Made by a program: the position numbers and the translations under genes. The notes beneath the pieces were generated by a model, which was not told the origin of the DNA, did no database searches, and was given only the letters and a program-made list of their open reading frames with translations. A stretch of 8,086 nt of DNA from contig JAFLCF010000188.1 of NCBI GenBank assembly GCA_017303735.1, positions 1 to 8,086 on the forward strand, written 5' to 3'. Shown here in pieces: positions 1-6,478 of the stretch (within the stretch, counting starts at the first letter, position 1; each line of letters opens with the position of its first letter). This DNA is from Anaerolineae bacterium. Lineage in GTDB: Bacteria; Chloroflexota; Anaerolineae; Anaerolineales; Villigracilaceae.

Positions 1-1
1 C

Positions 2-115
2 AGCGATCACAGCCTGATCCCCGTCAATGTGACCGGCGATGCCATCACCCCCGGAATCAACCCCGGCGACTTTTACGCCCCACCCGGAACCTTCCCCGCT
101 TCTCCGGTTCCGTAA
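2..115 (+). CDS. C-terminal fragment of an unidentified protein (5'-truncated)
   Basis: An open frame enters from the left edge and ends at TAA 113-115, giving the last 37 residues of a protein. The readable tail is rich in Pro, Gly and Asp and includes TPGINPGDFYAPPGTFP, then ends SPVP. It has no transmembrane segment, and the composition looks like the end of a secreted or extracytoplasmic protein. It is called coding because the frame is open to the window edge, the tail ends cleanly in a stop, and a strong hairpin (171-210) follows 55 nt later on the same strand, as expected for the end of a transcription unit. I do not recognise the family, and the fragment is too short to assign a function. 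Confidence 0.55.
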   Translation, partial: SDHSLIPVNVTGDAITPGINPGDFYAPPGTFPASPVP

Positions 116-170
116 CCAGCCGACGCTTGATTCGGTTTTCTGATAAATTTTCTGCCCCGAGAGTTAAATC

Positions 171-216
171 AAGTGACGGTCATGGCGCCGCAGCGCCATG
201 ACCGTCACTTCTTCTT
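171..216 (+). terminator. Rho-independent terminator, 18-bp perfect stem
   Basis: Arms 171-188 (AAGTGACGGTCATGGCGC) and 193-210 are perfect reverse complements around a four-base CGCA loop. On the plus strand the stem is followed by a T-rich stretch (CTTCTTTTATT, from 209), so it fits termination of the gene ending at 115. On the minus strand the stem is followed by GATTTAAC, a poor U tract. It sits between two convergent genes and begins only 7 nt after the stop of the minus-strand gene, so it may also stop or stabilise that transcript. The 101-bp gap between the two genes holds nothing else I can identify. Confidence 0.8.
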
Positions 217-2277
217 TTATTGATACGCACCACAATCCAAATCTTCTTTCAAACTTTTAATCGTCTCATCCTTCTCTTGAGACGCGGGTGTATTTTCGGC
301 AAGACGGTCCATGGCACTGCACAGGCTGGGTTCCAAACCGGCTGAAATGCGCTTGGCGAATTTGGTCGTCTCTTTCACTTGTTCCCAATTGCCAGTATGC
401 CCCCAGCCTTCAATGAAGGGAATATATTCAAAGCCGTTATCAGGACGCTCGCCAACCGCTTGCGCTTCGTCCCATAAACGCACGATCTCATCCCATTGAC
501 CATACTGCCGCGCAAGGTCGGCTTTTTCAAAATAGTAGCACCAGGTTTGAGTGTCTGTCTCTCCATACAAAGCTTCGGGCGGAGTCGGATCGTCACCTTC
601 GGGTTGTTTGATCAGTTCAATATCCGACCCGGCGGCGAGTTGACGCATATCGTTGTTGACAAGGCGTAAGCTGACATCCTGCGGTTGCAGCACCCACAAA
701 CAGCGCTGCATCTCGGGGTTGAACGAAAGCAGGATCATCTGCTGGCTGCTGCCTTTGAAATCCATCGTCAACTTACTGCCCTCAAGCGGAATCCCTGTGA
801 GGAAGTCATTCACATTCGGGTTGGTGTAATAGAAGGGAAAATACCAGTAGGGCGGTGTCGAAACGTCACCGGGCTGGTAGGTGGTGATGAGCGAATACGA
901 GACCGAGTAACTGCCCATATAGCCGAGAATTTCCTCATCGGTCACGATAGCGGTGCCGGGTTCGAGGTTGGGCACACGCCAAAGCAACTCACGGGCGAGG
1001 CGTTCTTGTTTTTCCCACGAATAAGCGAAATCTTTTTCAATGGTCATGTGCATACTGACTGCCAAAGCAACACACAATGAAACTACGGCAATCTTCTTTT
1101 TTACATCATCCAACACATTCTCGATGATGACCGCCAGAATTAACGATGCGCCCAGGGTTGCACCAATTCCAAACCGCGAACCGGCAAATTCATTCTTATG
1201 GGTGACGATGTCCTGCCCAATGATCCAGAGAGGTGCCATGCCCAGGAAAACAATGAGCAAGCCCAGGGTTAAGGGAGAGGCGAGCCAGCGCGGTTTGGTT
1301 GTCGAATCGGCGGCGAAGATTTTCGTCAGATAAATAAATGTAGCCAGGAATGCCCAGACTGCGATAAGGAGAACAAACCAATTGAAGATGGTTGCAAAGG
1401 AAAATAGTTCAGGGACGAGTGTGCGATACCAACTGGTAAAGGTAACGATGACCGAGTCTTGCAAGGCAATGCGAATGAGATACCAGATCGTATCGAGCGG
1501 ATTCTCAAGCAGGGCAAAAAGGATTTTCGGCGTATTCCGGTCGCCGATGGGCGGAGGGATGTAGAGGAACATACGCCAGATAACGTATGCGGCAAGCGCG
1601 GCTAGATATGGAATCCAGTTCGCGATTGTTTTTGTAATGCGCGTGCGCAGCTCAGTGACTTGTTCGCTTAATAACCAGAACAGAATCACCGGACGAATGA
1701 GTACCATGCCGACGAAATATTCACTGGTGAAGAGATGCAAGCCTTCGAGGAAGACGGCAAGGATCGTAAGTGGGATGCGATATTTACCCTCTGTCACAAC
1801 GCGCGCCATGAGGTATAGGCTCAGGGCGAAGAATAAAAATCCGCCCCAGTAAAGCATCGAGTTGACGGCATAGGATTGAATCAAAAAGAATGGATGAACC
1901 AGAAAAATAAACGAAGCCAGGGTCACTTCGCGCGTGTGGGCGGGCCATAAACGTTTGAGGAAATACCAAAAACTTGTGGCAGTCAGCCAGCGCGCGATCA
2001 ACGCTGTGATATGCCAAGCCAGCGGGTTGAACCCCAATAGGTTGAATAAACCGATATACATCCATGCCGCATTTGGGCGGCTGTCGTAATACAGCCCCGT
2101 CGCCACACTGGGAATGCCTTTGTTGAAGGCGTAAAAAATGTAGGGCCAGTCGTCCTGATAATATCCAAGCCGATTCGCAAGCAAGCCGAACCCGGCAATG
2201 GCAACCAGTAAGAAGGCGATGGGCGTCAGATTTTCATTGAACTTGATATTGGCAAGCATTGAGCGGATGTTCTTCAT
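217..2277 (-). CDS. Polytopic membrane protein, probable GT-C-type glycosyltransferase
   Basis: The 686-residue protein has about 11-13 hydrophobic segments in residues 18-411 (clear ones near 18-36, 87-106, 117-136, 141-160, 218-240, 292-319, 333-354, 371-387 and 395-411), then a soluble C-terminal part of about 270 residues. An acidic QDDW motif (41-44) lies in the first loop after TM1. GT-C transferases such as the PMT and ArnT groups carry catalytic acidic residues in this place. I therefore infer transfer of a sugar from a polyprenyl-phosphate donor on the outer face of the membrane, with unknown substrate. Residues about 580-645 look like two TPR-type helical hairpins (FEKADLARQYGQWDEIVRLW, then WEQVKETTKFAKRI). 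The start at ATG 2277 precedes TM1 sensibly but has no Shine-Dalgarno sequence; a -10 box lies 10 nt upstream. Membrane topology is certain, the enzyme class is only probable, and no gene name is justified. Confidence 0.85.
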   Translation of the reverse strand: MKNIRSMLANIKFNENLTPIAFLLVAIAGFGLLANRLGYYQDDWPYIFYAFNKGIPSVATGLYYDSRPNAAWMYIGLFNLLGFNPLAWHITALIARWLTATSFWYFLKRLWPAHTREVTLASFIFLVHPFFLIQSYAVNSMLYWGGFLFFALSLYLMARVVTEGKYRIPLTILAVFLEGLHLFTSEYFVGMVLIRPVILFWLLSEQVTELRTRITKTIANWIPYLAALAAYVIWRMFLYIPPPIGDRNTPKILFALLENPLDTIWYLIRIALQDSVIVTFTSWYRTLVPELFSFATIFNWFVLLIAVWAFLATFIYLTKIFAADSTTKPRWLASPLTLGLLIVFLGMAPLWIIGQDIVTHKNEFAGSRFGIGATLGASLILAVIIENVLDDVKKKIAVVSLCVALAVSMHMTIEKDFAYSWEKQERLARELLWRVPNLEPGTAIVTDEEILGYMGSYSVSYSLITTYQPGDVSTPPYWYFPFYYTNPNVNDFLTGIPLEGSKLTMDFKGSSQQMILLSFNPEMQRCLWVLQPQDVSLRLVNNDMRQLAAGSDIELIKQPEGDDPTPPEALYGETDTQTWCYYFEKADLARQYGQWDEIVRLWDEAQAVGERPDNGFEYIPFIEGWGHTGNWEQVKETTKFAKRISAGLEPSLCSAMDRLAENTPASQEKDETIKSLKEDLDCGAYQ

Positions 2278-2287
2278 AACGTCCGTG

Positions 2288-2293
2288 ATTATA
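2288..2293 (-). promoter_or_regulatory. -10 box of the membrane-protein gene, near-leaderless
   Basis: On the minus strand this reads TATAAT, a perfect -10 hexamer, and only 10 nt (CACGGACGTT) separate it from ATG 2277-2275. Transcription starting about 7 nt downstream would leave a leader of roughly 3-4 nt, which is effectively leaderless and agrees with the absence of a Shine-Dalgarno sequence. No good -35 is visible at 16-18 nt spacing, so the call rests on the -10 alone. Confidence 0.45.
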
Positions 2294-2387
2294 CCCTCGA
2301 CAAAATTCCCGCCTCTTTTCTGATTTGGAGTTGTTTCTGTTTTCTCAGGGAGTGTCTAAAAGAATGAGCTAAACTAAAACTTCCTTT

Positions 2388-2447
2388 GCCACAGAGATCA
2401 CTGAGTTCTCTGAGAAAAAACTCAAAGGTCTCTGTGGACTCTGTGGC
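2388..2447. repeat. Palindromic intergenic repeat with 9-base periodicity (CACAGAG type)
   Basis: The ends are perfect 9-bp inverted repeats, GCCACAGAG (2388-2396) and CTCTGTGGC (2439-2447). Between them the sequence runs in nine-base units: CACAGAGAT (2390-2398), CACTGAGTT (2399-2407), CTCTGAGAA (2408-2416), then TCTCTGTGG (2429-2437) and ACTCTGTGG (2438-2446) in complementary sense, around an A-rich centre. As RNA it could fold into a long imperfect hairpin. From memory, CACAGAG-rich palindromes like this recur in intergenic regions of several environmental bacterial phyla; I could not search for other copies. It lies between divergent promoters, about 70 bp upstream of the uvrB operator. 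The rest of the 2294-2510 stretch shows nothing clear. Confidence 0.65.
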
Positions 2448-2510
2448 TAAGCCCACGGAATCGGACTCTCCCTTTTCTATAAACTTTCCCACGCCTTGAC
2501 CTTGTTGGTG

Positions 2511-2516
2511 TAAAAT
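2511..2516 (+). promoter_or_regulatory. Candidate -10 box of uvrB
   Basis: TAAAAT lies immediately upstream of the SOS operator and 39 nt before the uvrB ATG, so transcription would start inside the operator. The only TTGAC-like hexamer nearby (TTGACC, 2496-2501) is just 9 nt upstream, too close to pair with it. This makes the promoter assignment tentative. Confidence 0.35.
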
Positions 2517-2517
2517 A

Positions 2518-2529
2518 GAACACACGTTC
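2518..2529 (+). promoter_or_regulatory. LexA/SOS box (Gram-positive DinR type) upstream of uvrB
   Basis: GAACACACGTTC is a GAAC-N4-GTTC dyad. With one flanking base on each side (2517-2530) it matches the Bacillus-type SOS consensus CGAACRNRYGTTYC at 13 of 14 positions; only the first base (A for C) differs. uvrB is a classic SOS gene, and the box sits just after a -10-like TAAAAT and 26 nt before the ATG, where LexA would block transcription initiation. I recall Chloroflexota (Dehalococcoides) being reported to use this Gram-positive-type site. The predicted outcome is repression by LexA and induction after DNA damage. Confidence 0.75.
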
Positions 2530-2555
2530 CCCTAATGTGACACCTCAGAGTAAAA

Positions 2556-4595
2556 ATGGATTTCAAACTTCAAGCTCCCTTTATCCCCATGGGCGACCAG
2601 CCCGAAGCCATCCGCGGACTTGTGGATGGTGTGAATCGTGGTCTTAAGCATCAGGTTCTGCTGGGTGCCACAGGCACCGGCAAGACCTTCACCATCGCTT
2701 CGGTCATTCAGCAATTGCAGAAACCGGCGCTCATCATGGCACATAACAAGACCCTGGCGGCACAGCTTTATGCCGAGTTCAAAGAATTCTTCCCTGAAAA
2801 TGCCGTTTCGTATTTCGTCTCTTACTACGATTACTACCAGCCCGAAGCCTATGTGCCCCGGCATGACCTGTTCATTGAAAAAGAGACCCAGATCAACGAA
2901 GAGATCGAGCGTATGCGCCTTGCGGCAACCACGGCATTGATCTCCCGCCGCGATGTGATCATCGTCGCTTCGGTGTCGTGCATCTATGGCTTGGGTTCGC
3001 CGGAAGAATTCGGCAAAGGGACAGTCACCTTCAAGACCGGCGAGATCTATCGTCGCAATGCATTGCTGCGTCAACTGATCGAGAGTCAGTATCAGCGCAA
3101 CGACATGGAACTGCGCCCGGGCACCTTCCGCGTGCGAGGTGATACGCTGGAGATCATCCCTGCCTATGAAGATAAAAAGGGCTATAAGATCACCTTCTTT
3201 GGCGATGAAGTCGAACGCATTATGCAGTTCAGCCCGGTGACCGGTGAGATTTTTGAAGAGCCGAATGAGATTTCGATCTACCCCGCCAAACAATTCCTGA
3301 CCGATCAGGAACGTCTGAAAGAATCGATCAAGAATATCGAATTAGAGTTGGAAGAGCGGCTTGCCTTGTATAAAAGCCAGGGGAAATTTCTTGAAGCGCA
3401 GCGCATTGAACAGCGCACCCGCTATGACCTGGAGATGTTGAAAGAGGTGGGCTATTGCTCCGGCATCGAGAATTACTCACGTCAATTGGATGGGCGTCCG
3501 CCCGGCTCTCACCCGTGGACGATGATCGACTTTTTGCCCAGTGATTATTTGCTCGTCATTGATGAGAGTCATATGACCGTGCCGCAGATCCGCGGCATGT
3601 ATAACGGCGACCGTGCCCGCAAAGAAACTTTGGTCGAGTACGGCTTTCGCTTACCATCTGCAATGGATAATCGTCCGCTTAAGTTTGATGAATTTGAGCA
3701 GGTGATGGGCGCTACGATTTATACATCGGCGACCCCGTCTGCTTATGAGATGGAACATGCCGAGCAGGTGGTCGAGCAGATCATCCGCCCGACGGGGTTG
3801 ATAGACCCTGAGGTGGTAGTGCGCCCGGTCAAGGGGCAGGTGGATGACCTGGTCGGAGAGATCAAGCAGCGGGTAGAAAGAGGCGAGCGCATCCTCGTCA
3901 CAACCTTAACCAAACGCATGTCCGAAGACCTGACCAAGTACATGAAAGAGTTGGGAATCAAGGTCAATTACCTGCATTCCGAGGTGGAGACGTTAGAGCG
4001 TGTAGCCATTTTGCGCGATCTGCGCCTTGGCAACTTTGACGTGCTAGTTGGCATCAACCTTTTGCGCGAAGGCTTGGACTTGCCTGAAGTCTCGCTGGTT
4101 GCGATCTTGGATGCGGACAAGGAAGGTTTCCTGCGCTCAGATACGGCACTGATCCAAACCATTGGGCGCGCGGCTCGTAACGTGAATGGACGTGTCATCA
4201 TGTACGCCGACCGTATGACCGATTCGATGAAACGCGCCATCGACGAGACCAATCGCCGCCGTGCCAAGCAAATGAAATACAACGAAGAAAAAGGCATTGT
4301 GCCGTTTAGCATCTCTAAGGCGATCCACGACCTGACCGAGGAGATGTCTGCGAAGGCAGTGGGTGAGATGAAGGGCGAATACAAGGTCAAGGGCAAGGGC
4401 GATATGCCGCGCAACGAGTTGCGTCAGGTGATGCATGAAATGGAAAAGCAAATGAAGGAAGCCGCGAAGAACCTGGAATTCGAAAAAGCGGCGGCGCTGC
4501 GCGATGAGTTGTACGAGTTGAAGAGTCTGTTGGCGGAAGATGAAAGCCTCAAGCCGTGGGAGCGAATCAAATTGCTTTCAGGTGAGGAAGAGTAA
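2556..4595 (+). CDS. uvrB: UvrABC excinuclease subunit B
   Basis: UvrB is the damage-verifying DNA helicase of bacterial nucleotide excision repair. It is loaded by UvrA, then recruits UvrC for incision. All hallmarks are present in the 679 residues: Walker A GATGTGKT (37-44), the beta-hairpin region [11 protein letters not shown] (90-100) that inserts between strands, Walker B DESH (336-339), the SAT motif (391-393), helicase motifs [12 protein letters not shown] (499-510) and QTIGRAAR (534-541), and the C-terminal UVR domain that contacts UvrC (about 622-659). Length is normal for the family. The start [19 protein letters not shown] aligns with the usual UvrB N-terminus, although the Shine-Dalgarno is weak (GAG within CTCAGAGTAAAA). 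An SOS box lies 26 nt upstream. No uvrA or uvrC is in the window; uvrB commonly stands apart from them. The protein appears intact. Confidence 0.98.
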   Translation: MDFKLQAPFIPMGDQPEAIRGLVDGVNRGLKHQVLLGATGTGKTFTIASVIQQLQKPALIMAHNKTLAAQLYAEFKEFFPENAVSYFVSYYDYYQPEAYVPRHDLFIEKETQINEEIERMRLAATTALISRRDVIIVASVSCIYGLGSPEEFGKGTVTFKTGEIYRRNALLRQLIESQYQRNDMELRPGTFRVRGDTLEIIPAYEDKKGYKITFFGDEVERIMQFSPVTGEIFEEPNEISIYPAKQFLTDQERLKESIKNIELELEERLALYKSQGKFLEAQRIEQRTRYDLEMLKEVGYCSGIENYSRQLDGRPPGSHPWTMIDFLPSDYLLVIDESHMTVPQIRGMYNGDRARKETLVEYGFRLPSAMDNRPLKFDEFEQVMGATIYTSATPSAYEMEHAEQVVEQIIRPTGLIDPEVVVRPVKGQVDDLVGEIKQRVERGERILVTTLTKRMSEDLTKYMKELGIKVNYLHSEVETLERVAILRDLRLGNFDVLVGINLLREGLDLPEVSLVAILDADKEGFLRSDTALIQTIGRAARNVNGRVIMYADRMTDSMKRAIDETNRRRAKQMKYNEEKGIVPFSISKAIHDLTEEMSAKAVGEMKGEYKVKGKGDMPRNELRQVMHEMEKQMKEAAKNLEFEKAAALRDELYELKSLLAEDESLKPWERIKLLSGEEE

Positions 4596-4606
4596 AACTA
4601 TTTTAT

Positions 4607-4639
4607 TGTTATGTCAGGGGTTTCGCCCCTGACATAACA
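4607..4639 (+). terminator. Hairpin after uvrB, 14-bp perfect stem
   Basis: Arms 4607-4620 (TGTTATGTCAGGGG) and 4626-4639 are perfect complements around a TTTCG loop, starting 11 nt after the uvrB stop. The 3' side is only moderately T-rich (GGAATATTTATTT), so it may terminate uvrB partially and allow read-through into the small gene at 4664, or act mainly as an mRNA-stabilising end. Confidence 0.65.
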
Positions 4640-4663
4640 GGAATATTTATTTGGAGAAACCTC

Positions 4664-4936
4664 ATGCAAACAGACCCCGCGTCACTTGACCCTGAAGAAC
4701 GGCTGAATAAATTCTATGCTCTTTTATCTACCGGGTTGGGGGTATTGAGTTTTTGCGCGGGCTTGGTCCCGGCATTGGGAACGATATTTGGAATTGGGGG
4801 AATCGTCTTTGGGATTCTTGGCAGACGTTCTGAAAGAAAGCGTATGGCAACTGTCGGGCTGATCATTTCCATTCTTGGCTTGTTGACCGCGCTGATCTTT
4901 TCAATTTTGCTGTATCGTGAGAGGTATGGCGGTTAA
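4664..4936 (+). CDS. Small two-TM membrane protein, DUF4190-like
   Basis: The 90-residue protein has a short charged N-terminus (DPEERLNK) and two hydrophobic, Gly-rich helices at about 19-52 and 63-83. They are joined by a very basic cytoplasmic loop, GRRSERKRM (53-61). The pattern (helix, small-residue GIGGIVFGILG, basic loop, then VGLIISILGLLTALI) is that of the DUF4190 group of small membrane proteins, whose function is unknown. GGAG at 4653-4656, 7 nt before the ATG, supports this start. It lies 68 nt after uvrB on the same strand with a hairpin between. No separate promoter is clear, so expression may depend on read-through from uvrB. The stop is only 43 nt from the stop of the convergent hemerythrin gene, and no strong terminator lies between them. 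Confidence 0.8.
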   Translation: MQTDPASLDPEERLNKFYALLSTGLGVLSFCAGLVPALGTIFGIGGIVFGILGRRSERKRMATVGLIISILGLLTALIFSILLYRERYGG

Positions 4937-4979
4937 AGCCATAATTCCCCACTAATTTAATTTGGGACGCAGAAGTTGA

Positions 4980-5411
4980 TTATTGTTTGGTTGGTTTCGA
5001 GCGTTTATGGATGCAGGGATAAAGCTCGCCGTCAACGATCATAATGTGATTGACGATCCAATCTGAAATTTCTTCATGGATCTTCAATGCCATTTCGATG
5101 CTTCCACCTTCTTGTCGAAACTTCGTATGATATTTGTCGAATTTTATAACAAAGGCTTCGTGAGCCTTATGGTTTTTCTCGGCAGCGGGGCATTGATAGC
5201 TTTCAAAACATTCTTCTTCACGCCCAAAATGCCATCCGGCATAAAATCGTAACTGCCCAAGAATTTTCGCAATGATCTCGAGGGCGTGTCCCTCGTTGAT
5301 CGCCTGACCCAACGAGTTTAGCGTTTCAACAAGATATTTGTGTTGGTTGTCAATGGCTTCATTGCCGGTGTTTAGGGCATCGTCCCATTGCAGTGATTTC
5401 GGAGTGTACAT
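4980..5411 (-). CDS. Bacteriohemerythrin family protein with altered ligand position
   Basis: This 143-residue single-domain protein has the hemerythrin four-helix pattern. Hemerythrins carry a di-iron site that binds O2 reversibly and in bacteria serve oxygen storage, delivery or sensing in the cytoplasm. Visible ligand candidates are H24 (DNQH), H61 and E65 (HFGREE), H84 (HEAF), H122 and D127 (NHIMIVD). In the usual HxxxH motif the first His position, five residues after the conserved Pro75, is Asn80 here, with His81 next to it (CPAAEKNHKAHEAF). I recall a related subgroup with CP..A..N...AH, so this may be a subfamily trait. The start is ATG 5411, with GGAGGA at 5421-5416 in ideal position; a TTG at 5423 would overlap that site and is rejected. 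It has its own promoter (5449-5477), and no sensor domain is fused. Confidence 0.92.
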   Translation of the reverse strand: MYTPKSLQWDDALNTGNEAIDNQHKYLVETLNSLGQAINEGHALEIIAKILGQLRFYAGWHFGREEECFESYQCPAAEKNHKAHEAFVIKFDKYHTKFRQEGGSIEMALKIHEEISDWIVNHIMIVDGELYPCIHKRSKPTKQ

Positions 5412-5415
5412 AGGT

Positions 5416-5421
5416 TCCTCC
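5416..5421 (-). promoter_or_regulatory. Strong ribosome binding site of the hemerythrin gene
   Basis: GGAGGA on the minus strand, with ACCT before ATG 5411, is close to the anti-Shine-Dalgarno optimum. It fixes the start at 5411 rather than the TTG at 5423. Confidence 0.85.
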
Positions 5422-5448
5422 AAACAAAGGGATAATCAATTCAGACAA

Positions 5449-5477
5449 ATTATATCCGAATTTTTTGGAGGCATCAA
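5449..5477 (-). promoter_or_regulatory. Sigma-70-type promoter of the hemerythrin gene
   Basis: On the minus strand TTGATG (5477-5472) and TATAAT (5454-5449) are separated by exactly 17 nt. The -10 is perfect and the -35 matches four of six consensus bases. Transcription would start near 5442, giving a leader of about 30 nt that includes the ribosome binding site. This is the best complete promoter in the window. Confidence 0.75.
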
Positions 5478-5490
5478 CAATTTTCTCACT

Positions 5491-5532
5491 CCCTCAGGGA
5501 CTCAGACTCTGAGGCGGTCAGGACTGAGTCCC
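5491..5532 (-). terminator. Nested palindromes after the lipoprotein gene, possible terminator
   Basis: GGGACTCAG (5497-5505) and CTGAGTCCC (5524-5532) form a 9-bp perfect inverted repeat. Overlapping it are CTCAGA-C-TCTGAG (5501-5513) and CCCT-C-AGGG (5491-5499), so two or three mutually exclusive hairpins are possible. It lies 21 nt downstream of the lipoprotein stop, on the strand of both flanking genes, and just before the hemerythrin promoter. The bases after the stem on the minus strand (TGAGGGAGTGAGAAAATTG) lack a U tract, so factor-independent termination is uncertain. Transcript-end protection or a REP-like element are alternatives. Confidence 0.5.
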
Positions 5533-5553
5533 AACTTGAAGCTATTTTGAACT

Positions 5554-6465
5554 CTATGGTGGGAAAATTTCTTTAATGGTGAAATCGACCCAGAATAGCG
5601 AGGTGGTATTCGGGATGGTTTCAACCAGCTGGGTGCCGATCTCGCCGGGCGGATCTTGTAATTCTCGCCACCAGGCTTGGTCTGCGGGGTAACCGAATTG
5701 ATAACCGACCGGTGCGGGGGCAAAATATTCTCCCCAGGCAGTAAAGTCTTCCATGAGATGATCGAAGGATTCAAATTGCTGGCTGTCGTTGATGAAAACG
5801 ATCCCATCACGATAGGTAGGCGGCATGAAATCAGTTTCCCAATGTTTGAGGAAGAGTCGGTAATTTGGGTTGTGCGCGCGAATGGCGTTGACCCATGCTT
5901 GTGCTTCGGCATCTGTGATTGGTGTGCCAACGGGTGAGCCGTCCGATTTGTACCATTCCACATCCACGCCAAAGCCGATGACGGAGGGATGATGTTTATA
6001 TTGATTCAGCACAAGGTCAATCAGGGTTAGCATGTCTGCATTGCCCGGCTCGACCTGTAGCCAGACCTTGAATCCATTCTGGTTGAAAAGGTCGAGGGTT
6101 TGTGTGTTCATATCCACATAGCCCGAGGTGATGTTGGGGTCATCTGTCTCGGCATGGAAGCTGAGATAGGTCTTCCCGGCGCCCATAAAATTGCCGACGA
6201 TCCACAGTGCTTCGGGGTGTGAACCTGGGAACTTTGCAGACATTTCCTGCCCGACAGACGCCCAATATTCAGGACCCGGATTACTGCCAATGCCATAGGT
6301 GGAAAATCGAAAGCCAGCTCCCAATGTCAACGGTTCGGGCGTGGAGGTTGGCGCGGGCAATGGAGTGGACGTTGGCATGGCGGGCGCGGACGTTGATGTG
6401 CAGCTTGTTAGTAATATCGTTGTCAACAAAAAAGAAAAAGCGCGGTGCATTGTTTTGATGTTCAT
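5554..6465 (-). CDS. Lipoprotein with a TIM-barrel (glycoside hydrolase-like) domain
   Basis: The 303-residue protein starts with a lipoprotein signal peptide; the lipobox LTSC places the lipidated Cys at residue 22. A Thr/Ser/Pro linker (23-46) follows, then a domain of about 255 residues. That domain shows alternating hydrophobic strands near 48-58, 86-94, 98-105, 131-141, 162-172, 203-210, 221-229, 253-261 and 288-296, as in a TIM barrel. Acidic residues at strand ends, E139 (VEPG), D168 and E170 (GFGVDVEWY) and D294 (FWVDF), would suit a carbohydrate-active enzyme, but I cannot match a named GH family and the substrate is unknown. It should be anchored outside the cytoplasmic membrane. 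ATG 6465 is preferred over a TTG at 6498 that overlaps the upstream gene. The ATG lies 13 nt after that gene's stop with no clear Shine-Dalgarno, suggesting an operon with translational coupling. Confidence 0.85.
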   Translation of the reverse strand: MNIKTMHRAFSFLLTTILLTSCTSTSAPAMPTSTPLPAPTSTPEPLTLGAGFRFSTYGIGSNPGPEYWASVGQEMSAKFPGSHPEALWIVGNFMGAGKTYLSFHAETDDPNITSGYVDMNTQTLDLFNQNGFKVWLQVEPGNADMLTLIDLVLNQYKHHPSVIGFGVDVEWYKSDGSPVGTPITDAEAQAWVNAIRAHNPNYRLFLKHWETDFMPPTYRDGIVFINDSQQFESFDHLMEDFTAWGEYFAPAPVGYQFGYPADQAWWRELQDPPGEIGTQLVETIPNTTSLFWVDFTIKEIFPP

Positions 6466-6478
6466 GATGTTAATAGGG

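Noticed and set aside
685..1080. 131-codon plus-strand open frame inside the membrane-protein gene
   Set aside because: It is antisense to a gene with clear membrane helices and has no start signals or recognisable domain.
2388..2447. CRISPR-like short repeats
   Set aside because: The 9-base units are contiguous, degenerate and switch orientation midway; there are no unique spacers and no cas genes.
2289..2525. 78-codon minus-strand open frame in the uvrB upstream region
   Set aside because: It runs through the palindromic repeat, the SOS box and a -10 box, has no ribosome binding site, and gives a low-complexity translation.
2532..3293. 253-codon minus-strand open frame antisense to the start of uvrB
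   Set aside because: It overlaps the unmistakable uvrB frame, its translation resembles no known protein, and its composition is that of a codon shadow.
4937..4979. Possible terminator between the convergent small membrane protein and hemerythrin genes
   Set aside because: Only a 4-5 bp stem (TCCC/GGGA) around an AT-rich loop is visible, too weak to call.
5412..5423. TTG start extending the hemerythrin by four residues
   Set aside because: The extra codons coincide with the GGAGGA ribosome binding site of ATG 5411, and the hemerythrin domain begins normally from that ATG.
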